A stretch of DNA of 64,000 nucleotides, from positions 2,666,001 through 2,730,000 of the forward strand of contig NZ_CP019431.1 of the NCBI RefSeq assembly GCF_009866765.1. The letters run 5' to 3'. Below are positions 1 through 8,537 of this stretch, piece after piece. Under the pieces are notes generated by a model. The model saw only the letters and a program-made list of their open reading frames with translations. It made no database searches and had not been told where the DNA came from. Source of the DNA: Pseudomonas sp. S35 (GTDB lineage Bacteria; Pseudomonadota; Gammaproteobacteria; Pseudomonadales; Pseudomonadaceae). The position numbers were made by a program, and so were the translations under genes. Within the stretch, counting starts at the first letter, position 1. Each line of letters starts with the position of its first letter.

Positions 1-651
1 GTCAAGCAACTGGTCGGGCATTACGCCCAGGCGGCGCGCAATGCCGTGGATGCCGGGTTCGATGGGGTGGAAATCCATTCGGCCAATGGTTACCTGGTCA
101 ATCAGTTCATCTCGGCCCATTCCAATACCCGTAACGATGAATACGGTGGCTCACTGCAAAACCGCCTGCGCTTTCTGCGTGAGATCGTCGAAGCAGTCAG
201 CGCCGTAGTCGGCCCCGAGCGCCTGGGCGTGCGGTTCTCGCCGTTGTTCAGCGGCACCGACGAAGACCGTGTGTACATCGGCCTGGTGGAAGAAGACCCG
301 CACCACACCTACATCGAAGCGATCAAGGTGTTGGAGGCGTCGGGCATCGCCTATGTGTCCATCGCCGAAGCCGACTGGGACAACGCGCCGATCCTGCCCG
401 ACAGCTTCCGTGAAGCCGTGCGCAGCAGCTTCAGCGGTCGCATTATCTATGCCGGTCGCTACACCGCTGAACGCGGCGCGAAACTGGTGGAAGCAGGCTT
501 GGCGGATTTGATTGCGTTCGGGCGGCCGTTCATTGCCAACCCGGACCTGCCGCAGCGGATTTTCAAGGGCTGGCCGTTGAATCCGCTGCGCGAGGCGGGG
601 ATGTATGGTGGCGGTGAGGAAGGGTATATCGACTACCCCTCCCACAGTTGA
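1..651 (+). CDS. Old Yellow Enzyme family alkene reductase, C-terminal part
   Basis: This frame is open from base 1, so the gene begins before the window and only about 216 C-terminal residues are present. The sequence has the OYE signature region: a DAGFDGVEIHSANGYL block, then NQF and a NTRNDEYGGS segment followed by an Arg-rich helix. Near the end are IYAGRYT and GLADLIAFGRPFIANPDLP, the usual FMN phosphate-binding part of the TIM barrel. Family members are flavin-dependent enoate or nitro reductases in the cytoplasm that use NADPH; the exact substrate cannot be told from sequence. The gene is convergent with the quinone reductase that follows, whose stop lies 17 bases beyond. Confidence 0.93.
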   Translation, partial: VKQLVGHYAQAARNAVDAGFDGVEIHSANGYLVNQFISAHSNTRNDEYGGSLQNRLRFLREIVEAVSAVVGPERLGVRFSPLFSGTDEDRVYIGLVEEDPHHTYIEAIKVLEASGIAYVSIAEADWDNAPILPDSFREAVRSSFSGRIIYAGRYTAERGAKLVEAGLADLIAFGRPFIANPDLPQRIFKGWPLNPLREAGMYGGGEEGYIDYPSHS

Positions 652-668
652 TATCGAGTGCCTGCCGG

Positions 669-1667
669 TTACGCGACCCGCAACACAATCTTGCCAATAT
701 GGTCCCCACCTTCCATCCGTGCATGGGCCTTGGCGGCGTTGGTGTAGTCAAACACCTGGTCGATGATCGGCAGGCAGCGCCCGGCGGCCAGTACCGGCCA
801 GATGTATTCACGCAACTGTTCGGCAATCGCGGCTTTTTCTTCGCGGGTCCGTGCGCGCAGCAACGAGCCGGTGATCACCGCGCGTTTGGCGAGGATGCTT
901 AGCAGGTCAACGTCATTGGCCTTGGCGCCGCCGAGAAAGCCCAGCATCACCAGGTGCCCGTCCATGGCCAGGGCCTTGAGGTTGTTGTTCAGGTACGAGC
1001 CACCCATGATGTCGAGGATCACATCCACACCCTGGCCATCAGTCTGTTGGGCGATGACCTCGGCAAATTCCTGCTCGCGGTAATTGATCGGCTCGGCGCC
1101 CAGCGTCGCAATGGCCGCGCATTTGTCGGCACTGCCTGCGGTGGCGAAGGCCTGGATGCCGAACTCGCGGCACAGCATCAGTGCGGTGGTGCCGATGCCG
1201 CTGGTGCCGCCATGGATCAGCACGCGCTGGCCGGTGTGTGCATCACCGAGGCCGAACAGGTTGGCCCACACGGTGAAGAAGGTTTCCGGCACGGCGGCGG
1301 CCTGAATCCAGTCCATGCCTTGCGGGATTGGTAAGGCTTGGCTGGCGGGCACTGCGCAAAACTGCGCGTAGCCGCCGCCGTTGGTCAGTGCGCAGACCTT
1401 GTCGCCCAGGCCGTATGCGCTCACGCCGTCACCCAGCGCCACGACTTCCCCGGCCACTTCCAGCCCTGGAATCGGGCTCATGCCGGGTTTCATCGGGTAC
1501 TTGCCGGCGCGTTGCAGGGCGTCCGGGCGGTTGACCCCTGCGGCGTGCACGCGGATCAGGATCTCGCCAGGACCGGCCACAGGCACGGGCGCCTGGCGCG
1601 GTTGCAGCACCTCTGGGCCACCGGGGCGGGTGATTTCGATCAGGGTCATGTCGTTAGGGAGCGTCAT
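669..1667 (-). CDS. NAD(P)H quinone oxidoreductase (zinc-free MDR family)
   Basis: The 332-residue product belongs to the medium-chain dehydrogenase/reductase superfamily, quinone oxidoreductase branch. Seen: an N-terminal GroES-like part with HAAGVNRPDALQR, a GLEVAGEV motif, and the nucleotide-binding HGGTSGIGTTA loop near residue 150. The zinc-ligand cysteines of alcohol dehydrogenases are absent, as expected for this branch. The start at 1667 is preceded by AGGTAAC at suitable distance. A second in-frame ATG at 1649 has no clear ribosome site. Likely a cytoplasmic one- or two-electron reductase of quinones or activated carbonyls; substrate unknown. Confidence 0.92.
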   Translation of the reverse strand: MTLPNDMTLIEITRPGGPEVLQPRQAPVPVAGPGEILIRVHAAGVNRPDALQRAGKYPMKPGMSPIPGLEVAGEVVALGDGVSAYGLGDKVCALTNGGGYAQFCAVPASQALPIPQGMDWIQAAAVPETFFTVWANLFGLGDAHTGQRVLIHGGTSGIGTTALMLCREFGIQAFATAGSADKCAAIATLGAEPINYREQEFAEVIAQQTDGQGVDVILDIMGGSYLNNNLKALAMDGHLVMLGFLGGAKANDVDLLSILAKRAVITGSLLRARTREEKAAIAEQLREYIWPVLAAGRCLPIIDQVFDYTNAAKAHARMEGGDHIGKIVLRVA

Positions 1668-1798
1668 TTGAAGTTACCTGTAGCGATGAGCGTATGGGTT
1701 GGGACCGCATCGAGCGGCCGGCGGTTCAGCAGGAACATGCCCAGTTCCAGCGCCAGGGCGACCACTATCGCCCCGGCGGCGATTATGAACAACAGCAC
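1664..1798 (-). CDS. possible small membrane protein
   Basis: A short reading frame ends with a TGA that overlaps the ATG of the quinone reductase gene (ATGA). Read from a GTG at 1798 it gives about 44 residues with one strongly hydrophobic helix (LLFIIAAGAIVVALALELG) followed by a short polar tail. The frame stays open upstream to an ATG at 1855, but that extension is Arg-rich and unlike protein. No good ribosome site precedes either start. The stop/start overlap and the clean transmembrane segment argue that it may be translated. I do not recognise a family, and it could be a chance frame. Confidence 0.25.
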   Translation of the reverse strand: MLLFIIAAGAIVVALALELGMFLLNRRPLDAVPTHTLIATGNFK

Positions 1799-1871
1799 AG
1801 GCTTGCAATCTTGCGCGCCGCTGCGTGGACACAATCGACGTCGATAACGTGTCAACCAACGGGGAGCGCAT

Positions 1872-2258
1872 ATGAACGAATCAAGACATCAGGATCTGGG
1901 GCTGTTGTTTCTGCGGGCCAGCGGGGCGTTGTTCCTGCTGTGGGTGCATGGTTTGCCCAAGGTGCTCAACTACAGCGAACAACTGCAGATGATCGAAGAC
2001 CCGTTTCACCTCGGCGCCCATGTCACGCTGCTGCTGGCGATTTTTGCCGAAGTGCTGTGCCCGCTGCTGATCCTTGCCGGGGTGCTGGTGCGCCTGGCGT
2101 GCCTGCCGATCCTGGCGGTGCTGTTGATCGCGATGGTGGTGGTGCATCCGCAGTGGACAGTGTTTGAAGGGCAGTTCGGCTGGTTGTTGCTGATCATCTT
2201 CACCAGCGTGCTGATTGCCGGGCCGGGGCGCTTTGTGCTCGGCCAGCGTTTTGCCTGA
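1872..2258 (+). CDS. DoxX family membrane protein
   Basis: The 128-residue hydrophobic protein has four predicted membrane spans, the usual size and topology of DoxX/DoxD-like proteins. The N-terminal LGLLFLRASGALFLLWVHGLPKVLNY block matches the start of the family, with a conserved Gly/Lys region after the first helix. GGGAGCG precedes the ATG. Function in this family is poorly defined; some members work with thiol or quinone redox systems in the inner membrane. The gene diverges from the quinone reductase and converges on the hydrolase gene. A hairpin lies in the short gap after its stop. Confidence 0.85.
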   Translation: MNESRHQDLGLLFLRASGALFLLWVHGLPKVLNYSEQLQMIEDPFHLGAHVTLLLAIFAEVLCPLLILAGVLVRLACLPILAVLLIAMVVVHPQWTVFEGQFGWLLLIIFTSVLIAGPGRFVLGQRFA

Positions 2259-2260
2259 AT

Positions 2261-2285
2261 AAAAAAAGGCCGGGTAACCCCGGCC
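2261..2285 (-). terminator. rho-independent terminator of the alpha/beta hydrolase gene
   Basis: GGCCGGG (2268-2274) pairs with CCCGGCC (2279-2285) across a short loop. On the minus strand the stem is followed by seven T (2261-2267). It therefore suits the minus-strand hydrolase gene, and may slow plus-strand transcripts from the DoxX gene too. Confidence 0.75.
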
Positions 2286-2302
2286 AAATAAGGAGAGCGG
2301 TT

Positions 2303-3121
2303 TCAGCGATTGAGGAACGCCAGCAAGTCTTCGTTCAACGCCTGGGCGTGGGTCACGGCGAACCCGTGGGGCGCATCCTTGTACACCTTCAACTCAGCGC
2401 CCTTGATCATCTCGGCCGCCACTTTACCGGTGGTTTCGAACGGCACGATCTGGTCGCCATCACCGTGGATCACCAGGGTCGGCACGTCGATCTTGGCCAT
2501 GTCCGGGCGCCAGTCGGTTTCTGAGAAGGCGGTGACGCAGTCCACGGTCGACTTGAGGGACGCCAGCATGGCGATTTGCAGGGTCTGGGTCAGCGTGCCT
2601 TCGGAGACGGTCTGGCCCTTGTTGAGGCCGAAGAACGGGGTGTTGAAGTCCGCGATGAACTGCGCACGGTCCTTGAGCAGGCCGGCCTTGATGCCGGTGA
2701 ATACGTCCAGCGGCACACCCTGTTGGTAATCCGGCTTCTGGCCGAAGATCGGCGTCACCGCACCCAGCAACACCAGCCCGGCAACCCGGGCGCTGCCATG
2801 CCGGGCGATGTAGCGTGCCACGTCACCGCCGCCCATGGAGAAGCCCACCAGTGTCACGTCCTGAAGGTCCAGGTGTTCGATCAACTGGGCGATATCGTCG
2901 GCGAAGGTGTTGTAGTCGTTGCCGGTCCACGGTTGATCAGAACGGCCAAAACCACGGCGGTCGAACGCGATGGTGCGGTAGCCACGGCTGCTCAGGTATT
3001 CCATCTGGTATTCCCACATGTCGGCATCCAGCGGCCAGCCGTGACTGAACAGCACGGGCTTACCGCTGCCCCAGTCCTTGAAATAGATCTGGGTACCGTC
3101 TTTGGCAACGAATGTGCTCAT
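2303..3121 (-). CDS. alpha/beta hydrolase, non-heme chloroperoxidase type
   Basis: The 272-residue product starts MSTFVAKDGTQIYFKDWG and carries the oxyanion HGWP motif, the nucleophile elbow GFSMGGG, an acid region in HGDGDQIVPFE and the catalytic His in DAPHGF. This is the standard serine triad of cofactor-free haloperoxidases and related esterases. No signal peptide is seen, so it is cytoplasmic. The start at 3121 was chosen because AGGAG lies seven bases upstream; an earlier in-frame ATG at 3163 has no such site. It diverges from the alcohol dehydrogenase gene. The true substrate is probably an ester or lactone. Confidence 0.92.
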   Translation of the reverse strand: MSTFVAKDGTQIYFKDWGSGKPVLFSHGWPLDADMWEYQMEYLSSRGYRTIAFDRRGFGRSDQPWTGNDYNTFADDIAQLIEHLDLQDVTLVGFSMGGGDVARYIARHGSARVAGLVLLGAVTPIFGQKPDYQQGVPLDVFTGIKAGLLKDRAQFIADFNTPFFGLNKGQTVSEGTLTQTLQIAMLASLKSTVDCVTAFSETDWRPDMAKIDVPTLVIHGDGDQIVPFETTGKVAAEMIKGAELKVYKDAPHGFAVTHAQALNEDLLAFLNR

Positions 3122-3270
3122 GGAAAACTCCTGGTTGAGGGGGGCGAGAAGACGCTGCCTCACTATTGCCGTAAACCTGACGAAGGGCTTGTACGGGTGT
3201 GCTCGGTTGAACGGTTCAGCGTCTATGCTGGTCCACTGACCTCCACAGTCTGATCACACAGGTGAACGAA

Positions 3271-4338
3271 ATGGCCAAGACCTACAGCTACGCCGCTCGG
3301 GACTCCAAGGATGCGCTCAAGCCCTTTACCTTCGAGCGCCGTGCGCCAGGGGCGGACGATGTACAGATCGACATCCTGTATTGCGGCGTGTGCCACTCCG
3401 ACCTGCACACCGCGCGTAACGAGTGGAACAACACCCTGTACCCGTCGGTACCCGGCCATGAAATCGTCGGCCGCGTGACGGCGGTGGGCGCCAACGTGAA
3501 AAAATTCAAGGTCGGCGACCTGGCCGGTGTCGGCTGCATGGTCGACAGCTGCCAGCACTGCCCTTCCTGCGCCGAGGGTGAGGAACAGTATTGCGAGAAC
3601 GGTTTTACCGGCACCTACAACGGCCCGGTGTTCGGCGGCGAAAACACCTTCGGCGGCTACTCGGACAGCATCGTGGTCAAGGAAAAGTTCGTGCTGCGCA
3701 TCTCCCACGACGATGCCAACCTGGCCGCTGTGGCGCCGTTGCTGTGCGCGGGCATCACCACCTATTCGCCGCTGCATCACTGGAAAGTCGGCCCCGGCAA
3801 GAAAGTCGGCGTGGTCGGCCTCGGTGGCCTGGGCCATATGGCCGTGAAGATCGCCCACGCGATGGGCGCCGAAGTCACGCTGTTCACCACCTCACCCAAC
3901 AAACGCGAAGACGGCCTGCGCCTGGGCGCTGACCATGTGGTGGTATCGAAGAACCCCGACGAAATGGCCAAGGTCGCCAACAGCCTGGACTTCATCCTCA
4001 ACACCGTCGCCGCACCGCACAACCTGGACATGTTCCTCAACCTGCTCAAGCGCGACGGCACGATGACCCTGGTCGGCGCTCCGGACAGCCCGCACCCCTC
4101 GCCAGCGGTATTCGGCCTGATCTTCAAGCGCCGCAGCCTGGCCGGTTCGTTGATCGGCGGCATTCAGGAGACCCAGGACATGCTGGACTTCTGTGCCAGG
4201 CACGGGATTGTCTCGGATGTGGAAGTGATCGATATCCAGGGCATCAACGCGGCGTATGAGCGGATGCTCAAGGGCGATGTGAAGTACCGTTTCGTGATCG
4301 ATATGGACAGCTTGAAAAAGGAAAGCCACGCGGCCTGA
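3271..4338 (+). CDS. zinc-dependent NAD(P) alcohol dehydrogenase (YahK/AdhC type)
   Basis: The 355-residue protein has the catalytic zinc site (CGVCHSDLH, then GHEIVG) and a structural zinc site of four cysteines in DSCQHCPSCAEGEEQYC. The nucleotide fold GVVGLGGLGHMAVKIA follows near residue 190. This layout is typical of bacterial cinnamyl-alcohol-type dehydrogenases that reduce many aldehydes with NADPH. The ATG at 3271 is preceded by AGGTG; a GTG nine bases earlier is in frame but less well placed. The downstream gap holds a REPIN-type palindrome. Confidence 0.93.
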   Translation: MAKTYSYAARDSKDALKPFTFERRAPGADDVQIDILYCGVCHSDLHTARNEWNNTLYPSVPGHEIVGRVTAVGANVKKFKVGDLAGVGCMVDSCQHCPSCAEGEEQYCENGFTGTYNGPVFGGENTFGGYSDSIVVKEKFVLRISHDDANLAAVAPLLCAGITTYSPLHHWKVGPGKKVGVVGLGGLGHMAVKIAHAMGAEVTLFTTSPNKREDGLRLGADHVVVSKNPDEMAKVANSLDFILNTVAAPHNLDMFLNLLKRDGTMTLVGAPDSPHPSPAVFGLIFKRRSLAGSLIGGIQETQDMLDFCARHGIVSDVEVIDIQGINAAYERMLKGDVKYRFVIDMDSLKKESHAA

Positions 4339-4363
4339 AAACCCCAACCCACCGAATAATCAA

Positions 4364-4454
4364 ATGTGGGAGGGGGCCTGTTCCCGAGAGCGGTAGATCA
4401 GTCAAAGAGGTTTTGACTGGAACACCGCCATCGGGAGCAAGCCCCCTCCCACAT
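4364..4454. repeat. REPIN-type palindrome with T-run
   Basis: ATGTGGGAGGGGGC at the left end is the reverse complement of GCCCCCTCCCACAT at the right end, with CCCGA/TCGGG continuing the stem and about 45 bases between the arms. This is the common intergenic Pseudomonas fluorescens repeat. It ends in a run of six T, so it may also terminate transcription. It separates two convergent genes. Confidence 0.85.
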
Positions 4455-4485
4455 TTTTTGCTTCAGCGGTGTGCCTGGACCGGGC

Positions 4486-4797
4486 TCACGGCCGTTGCGG
4501 CTTGACCGACGTCCCAAAGGTATTGCCCATGCGCACGCTGGTGGCGGCCGGGGTGGACAAACCCACTGCGTTCGGCGGTCGCTTCTCGATAGAAAGAGTC
4601 TGCGCCTCACGGTTTTTCTTCGCCGCCTTGGCAGCGTTCGTGTCATTGCCCATGTGTTGGCCGAGGCAACCGTAGTCAGGCGCCTTGTACCCATCCACCG
4701 TGACCTCGGTGCAGCCGCCGGGTGTATTGTCGGCGTGGGCGAGCACGGGCAGAGCGGTGCACAGCAACAGGCTGGCGAGGGTTGGGAGCAGCTTCAT
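4486..4797 (-). CDS. small exported protein of unknown function
   Basis: The protein is about 103 residues and starts with a clear Sec signal peptide (KLLPTLASLLLCTALPVLAHA). The mature part has a GGCTEVTVDGYKAPDYGCLGQHM region with two cysteines that could form a periplasmic disulfide. A Lys/Ala-rich stretch follows. AGGAGG sits upstream of two adjacent ATG codons; the second (4797) has the better spacing. I do not recognise a characterised family. It is convergent with the alcohol dehydrogenase gene and divergent from vreA. Confidence 0.7.
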   Translation of the reverse strand: MKLLPTLASLLLCTALPVLAHADNTPGGCTEVTVDGYKAPDYGCLGQHMGNDTNAAKAAKKNREAQTLSIEKRPPNAVGLSTPAATSVRMGNTFGTSVKPQRP

Positions 4798-4863
4798 CAT
4801 GGCCTCCTGGCAGGCCCGAGGGAGTGGGCCGGTAAGGCTTGAGAGTCTAGTGCAGCGGGCTTC

Positions 4864-4904
4864 TCGTCACCGTGATGTTTTTTTTGCTATCACCGTAACA
4901 TCAG
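4864..4904 (+). promoter_or_regulatory. weak Pho-box-like region upstream of vreA
   Basis: CTATCAC at 4887 is followed eleven bases on by ACATCAG, and CGTCAC occurs at 4865. These resemble CTGTCAT half-sites of a PhoB box but are degenerate. The site is a guess supported mainly by its place in front of a system known to respond to phosphate. Confidence 0.25.
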
Positions 4905-4951
4905 ATTCATAAACGGGCCTCAGGATGACGGTTTTCTAGGGCGCGTCGGCC

Positions 4952-5659
4952 GTGCAGCGATGCAGAGCAGGGGGTGAACAGGGGGCCTGGAGGCGCGCCG
5001 TATGCGCCCTGGTCTTGCTGTTGCTGCTGGTCGGCGGGCGCGCCGCGCAGGCAGAGGGATCGTTGTTGCTGTTGAACCTGCCGGCGCAAGACTTGGAACA
5101 TGCCCTGCAAGCCTTCAGCCGGGCCACGGGAATGGCCGTGCTGGTGGACCGCGAACTGACGCGGGGCCGGCGCTCCATCGGGGTGCGCGGGCGCTTCACG
5201 GCGCAGGAGGCTCTGGCGATGTTGCTGACAGGGAGTGGCCTGATGGCACGTTACGCACGCAGCGATGCGTTTACCTTGCAGTTGCCCGAGGTCAGCCAAC
5301 CGCCCCCGGCCCGGGGTGCTGCGGCCCGCAGTGCGGCGCGCATCAACAACAGCTACGCCACGGCCTTGCAACAGGCCATCGAAACCAGCCTGTGCCGGTC
5401 GGCTCTCACGCGCCCCGGCAGCTTTCGTGCGCTGGTGCAGGTGTGGGTCAACCGCGAAGGGGTGATCGAGCACAGTCGGCTGGTCAGCTCCACCGGCGAC
5501 GAACAACGCGATGAAGCACTGGTACGCGGCCTGGGAACTGCACGGGTGGAACGCCCTGCACCGAGTTCCCTGCGTCAGCCGGTGACTTTACTTTTGATGC
5601 CTGACACAACAGGAACACGCATGGAATGCACAGCCAAAAAGGGAGCCGCGGGCGGATGA
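4952..5659 (+). CDS. vreA: VreA-like signalling protein (STN domain without receptor barrel)
   Basis: The 235-residue protein has an Arg-containing N-terminus, a hydrophobic export segment ending near AAQA at residue 34, then a Secretin/TonB short N-terminal (STN) domain at about 36-100 (LPAQDLEHALQAFSRATGM, FTAQEALAMLLTGSGL). The C-terminal part (about 140-220) looks like a TonB C-terminal domain (VNREGVIEHSRLVSSTGDEQRDEALV). It has no beta-barrel, unlike FecA-type receptors. That architecture and the following sigma/anti-sigma genes match VreA of the P. aeruginosa PUMA3 system, a periplasmic signal transmitter. The start is a GTG with only a distant AGGGCG, so the N-terminus is uncertain. 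The stop overlaps the vreI start by four bases. Confidence 0.85.
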   Translation: MQRCRAGGEQGAWRRAVCALVLLLLLVGGRAAQAEGSLLLLNLPAQDLEHALQAFSRATGMAVLVDRELTRGRRSIGVRGRFTAQEALAMLLTGSGLMARYARSDAFTLQLPEVSQPPPARGAAARSAARINNSYATALQQAIETSLCRSALTRPGSFRALVQVWVNREGVIEHSRLVSSTGDEQRDEALVRGLGTARVERPAPSSLRQPVTLLLMPDTTGTRMECTAKKGAAGG

Positions 5660-6201
5660 AAAGTACCGGGCACAGTACGATGGTCAGCTTGTTCCTGGCT
5701 TCCTACGAAGACTTCAAGGTGCGTTTGCGCAAGCGCCTGGGCTCTGAGGACCTGGCCAACGATGTCCTGCACGAAACCTACTTGCGCGTGGACCGCATGG
5801 AAGTCCCGCCGAACCTGGCGCAGCCCAATGCCTACCTGTACCGCATGGCCTTGAACATCGCCGCCGACCGCCGCCAGGCCGACGCCCGCTTGCTCACCGG
5901 CAGCGAAGTGGAGGCGTTGCTGCAAAGCGCCGACGAAGCCCAAGACCCATCACGGGTGGTGGGCGGCCAGAAAGAAATCCAATCTCTGGTCAAGGCGCTG
6001 TACGAACTGCCTTCACGTCGGCGCAAGATCCTTATCGCCGCGCGCCTGGAAGAAGCGCCGCACCTGGAAATTTCCCAGCGTTTCGGCATTTCCACGCGCA
6101 TGGTCGAGAAGGAAATCAAGGCCGCCCTGGGCCACTGCGCCAAGCGCCTGGAAAGAAAAGTGATCCAGCGGTTCGGTCCCGGGGCCGGAAAACCGTCTTA
6201 G
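5656..6201 (+). CDS. vreI: ECF sigma factor VreI
   Basis: The 181-residue protein is a two-domain extracytoplasmic-function sigma factor. Region 2 is seen in LASYEDFKVRLRKRLGSEDLANDVLHETYLRV and NAYLYRMALNIAADRRR-like sequence. Region 4 is in LYELPSRRRKILIAARLEE with the helix-turn-helix ISQRFGISTRMVEKEIKAAL. It directs RNA polymerase to PUMA3-type promoters. The ATG at 5656 overlaps the vreA stop (ATGA), pointing to coupled translation; an in-frame ATG at 5626 lies inside vreA. In P. aeruginosa VreI acts with PhoB on the hxc and pdt genes that also follow here. Confidence 0.92.
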   Translation: MKSTGHSTMVSLFLASYEDFKVRLRKRLGSEDLANDVLHETYLRVDRMEVPPNLAQPNAYLYRMALNIAADRRQADARLLTGSEVEALLQSADEAQDPSRVVGGQKEIQSLVKALYELPSRRRKILIAARLEEAPHLEISQRFGISTRMVEKEIKAALGHCAKRLERKVIQRFGPGAGKPS

Positions 6202-6232
6202 TGTTGAGTCCCTGAAAAATCCGTGAGTATGT

Positions 6233-7165
6233 GTGCGCTTGAACATTTTTAGCCTCTGCATCGCCCGGCAAAACGCCGCCAGCCCCTTGCACGACGAAGC
6301 CCGCGACTGGCTGGTCTTGTTGATCTCGGGCCGCGCCACCGTGGCCGATGCCAAGGCCCTCAAAGCCTGGTGCGCCCAGAGCCCGGAGCATGCCCAGGCG
6401 TTTGAGCAGGCCAAGGAAATGTGGCAGCAATTGGCACCCGCGCTTGAGCAAACATCTGCGCCGCGCCAGTTGGGGCGTCGTGCATTTCTTGGTGCTGCGA
6501 TTGCCGCATCGGCGGCGGTGGTAATGGTGCGCGTCGGTGTGCCGGGCGGTTTTTCCGGGCTGACGGCGGACTATCGCACCGAGGTGGGCGAACAGCGCCA
6601 AGTGCTGCTGAGTGACGGCGTGAGCCTGGAGCTCAACACGCAGACGCGCATCAGCCGCGTGGGCCAGGGGATAGAATTGCTCGAAGGTGAGGTTGAGGTC
6701 GTCGCCCATATTGCGCAGCCGCTCAAGGTCTGGGCCGGGGAGGGTTGGGTGAGTGCGGCGCAGGCGCGCTTCAATGTGCGGCATACCGATCACAGGGTGT
6801 GTGTCACCTGTATCGAAGGGTCGCTGTCGGTGGACGTTGGCGGCAACAGTGTGAGCTTGGGCAGTGGCCGGCAACTGAGCTATGGCGCTGCCGGGGTCGG
6901 TGCCGTGACCACGGTGGATACGCAGGCGGTCGTGGCCTGGCGTGAACAGGTGCTGGTGTTCGATAACGCCACGCTGGCGACGGTGGTGGATGAGATCAAC
7001 CGCTATCGGCCGGGGATGCTGGTGCTGCTCAATAAAGAACTGGGACGGCGGCGGGTACAGGCGCGGTTTAGTCTGCAGCAGTTGGCCGGTGTGGCGCTGT
7101 TGATTCGGGATGCGTATGGGGCCAAGTGTACGGAGTTGCCTGGGGGCGTCGTTTTGTTGAGTTAG
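6233..7165 (+). CDS. vreR: FecR-family anti-sigma factor VreR
   Basis: The 310-residue protein has the N-terminal FecR cytoplasmic domain (DEARDWLVLLISGRATVADAKALKAW), a single membrane span after a twin-arginine-like RRAFLG at about residue 82, and a periplasmic FecR domain. The C-terminal part contains VLVFDNATLATVVDEINRY, typical of the region that talks to an STN domain. It should hold VreI inactive until VreA signals. Translation starts at a GTG 31 bases after vreI, with no strong ribosome site. The RR motif suggests Tat insertion, which is inference. In a usual Fec-type set a receptor gene would follow; here the receptor-like partner is upstream. Confidence 0.9.
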   Translation: MRLNIFSLCIARQNAASPLHDEARDWLVLLISGRATVADAKALKAWCAQSPEHAQAFEQAKEMWQQLAPALEQTSAPRQLGRRAFLGAAIAASAAVVMVRVGVPGGFSGLTADYRTEVGEQRQVLLSDGVSLELNTQTRISRVGQGIELLEGEVEVVAHIAQPLKVWAGEGWVSAAQARFNVRHTDHRVCVTCIEGSLSVDVGGNSVSLGSGRQLSYGAAGVGAVTTVDTQAVVAWREQVLVFDNATLATVVDEINRYRPGMLVLLNKELGRRRVQARFSLQQLAGVALLIRDAYGAKCTELPGGVVLLS

Positions 7166-7210
7166 GCCAGGTCTCTTCTCCAGTGGATGCTGAATTTATG
7201 GCAAATATCA

Positions 7211-7218
7211 GCTAGATG
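7211..7218. repeat. left target-site duplication of the IS256-family element
   Basis: GCTAGATG directly precedes the left end of the insertion sequence and is repeated exactly at 8593-8600. Eight bases is the expected size for this family. Confidence 0.92.
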
Positions 7219-7246
7219 GAGACTGTCAGAAATTTTGTGTTCGGGC
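7219..7246 (+). repeat. left terminal inverted repeat of the IS
   Basis: It begins GAGACTGTCAG and ends TTTTGTGTTCGGGC. It pairs with the right end at 8565-8592 with six mismatches. Confidence 0.9.
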
Positions 7247-7271
7247 ATAACATGTAGCTAGAGGTGCATCT

Positions 7272-8531
7272 ATGCCGACCAAAAAGAAGCCCGCCCATGC
7301 AGCAGCGAGGGAGTTACCCTCGATTCCCCAAGAGCTGATCGAGCAGTTTGTTAAAGGCCCGATGAGCGCCGAAGCCATTCAAGACGCGTCCATGGCGTTC
7401 AAGAAGGCTCTGATCGAGCGCGCGCTAGGTGCCGAGCTGGGTCACCACCTTGGTTATCCTCAGGGCGCGGAGCGCCCTGAGGAGTCGACCAATCAGCGCA
7501 ATGGCAAGAGTGGCAAAACGGTTCTTACCGACGATGGGCCGCTTCGCCTGGATATCCCCAGAGACCGCGATGGTAGCTTCGCCCCGATCCTGATTCCCAA
7601 GCACGAACGCCGTTTTACAGGCTTCGACGACAAGATAATTGCCATGTACGCCCGGGGTATGACGGTGCGTGAGATCCGCGCTTTTCTGTCTGAGCAGTAT
7701 GGAACTGACGTGTCCCATGACTTCATCAGCTCAGTCACCGATGCCGTAATGGAAGAAGTCGGCTCTTGGCAGCAGCGCCCCCTGGAGCCTATGTACCCGG
7801 TCATCTTCTTTGATGCGCTACGGGTCAAAATCCGGGACGAGGGGTTAGTGCGCAACAAGGCCATTTATCTGGCGCTGGGCGTATTACCCGATGGCACACG
7901 TGACATTCTGGGGATCTGGATTGAGAGCACCGAGGGCGCCAAGTTTTGGATGAAGGTCTTCAACGACCTCAAAACGCGTGGGGTAGAAGATGTTCTAATC
8001 GCCGTCACGGATGGCCTTAAAGGGATACCGGAGGCTTTGGGAGCGGTTTTTCCTGCCACGACGCTGCAAACCTGCATCGTGCATCTGATCCGCAACAGCT
8101 TGGACTATGCCGCTTGGGATAAACGTCGGGCATTGGCCAAAGCCCTCAAGCCGATCTACCAGGCGATCAATGCCGACGTGGCCGAGCAAGAGCTCAACGC
8201 CTTTGAAGCGGGGCCTTGGGGTAAGCAGTATCCGACTGTAGTTGCTGCATGGCGTCGCGCCTGGGATCGGGTTATACCGTTTTTTGTATTCCCGGCGGGT
8301 ATCCGAAAAGTGGTCTATACGACCAATGCCATCGAAAGCATCAACGCTCAGCTACGAAAGATTATTAAAACCCGTGGGCACTTCCCGACCGACGATGCGG
8401 CAACGAAGCTGATCTGGCTGGGACTACGAAATATCACGGCTAACTGGGGGCACCCGGCGCATGATTGGAAAGTGGCAATGAATCAGTTTGCGATTCTTTA
8501 CGGAGACCGATTTACCAGACCGAGCTGGTAA
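7272..8531 (+). CDS. IS256-family transposase
   Basis: The 419-residue protein is a mutator-type DDE transposase. The catalytic acids are visible as D in IFFDALRVK, D in AVTDGLKG and E in TTNAIESIN. The CIVHLIRNS helix and the C-terminal KAMNQF-like WKVAMNQFAILYGDRF end are family hallmarks. Length is full for the family and there is no frameshift. AGAGGTG precedes the ATG. The gene lies wholly inside the element bounded by the two inverted repeats. Confidence 0.96.
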   Translation: MPTKKKPAHAAARELPSIPQELIEQFVKGPMSAEAIQDASMAFKKALIERALGAELGHHLGYPQGAERPEESTNQRNGKSGKTVLTDDGPLRLDIPRDRDGSFAPILIPKHERRFTGFDDKIIAMYARGMTVREIRAFLSEQYGTDVSHDFISSVTDAVMEEVGSWQQRPLEPMYPVIFFDALRVKIRDEGLVRNKAIYLALGVLPDGTRDILGIWIESTEGAKFWMKVFNDLKTRGVEDVLIAVTDGLKGIPEALGAVFPATTLQTCIVHLIRNSLDYAAWDKRRALAKALKPIYQAINADVAEQELNAFEAGPWGKQYPTVVAAWRRAWDRVIPFFVFPAGIRKVVYTTNAIESINAQLRKIIKTRGHFPTDDAATKLIWLGLRNITANWGHPAHDWKVAMNQFAILYGDRFTRPSW

Positions 8532-8537
8532 AACAAC

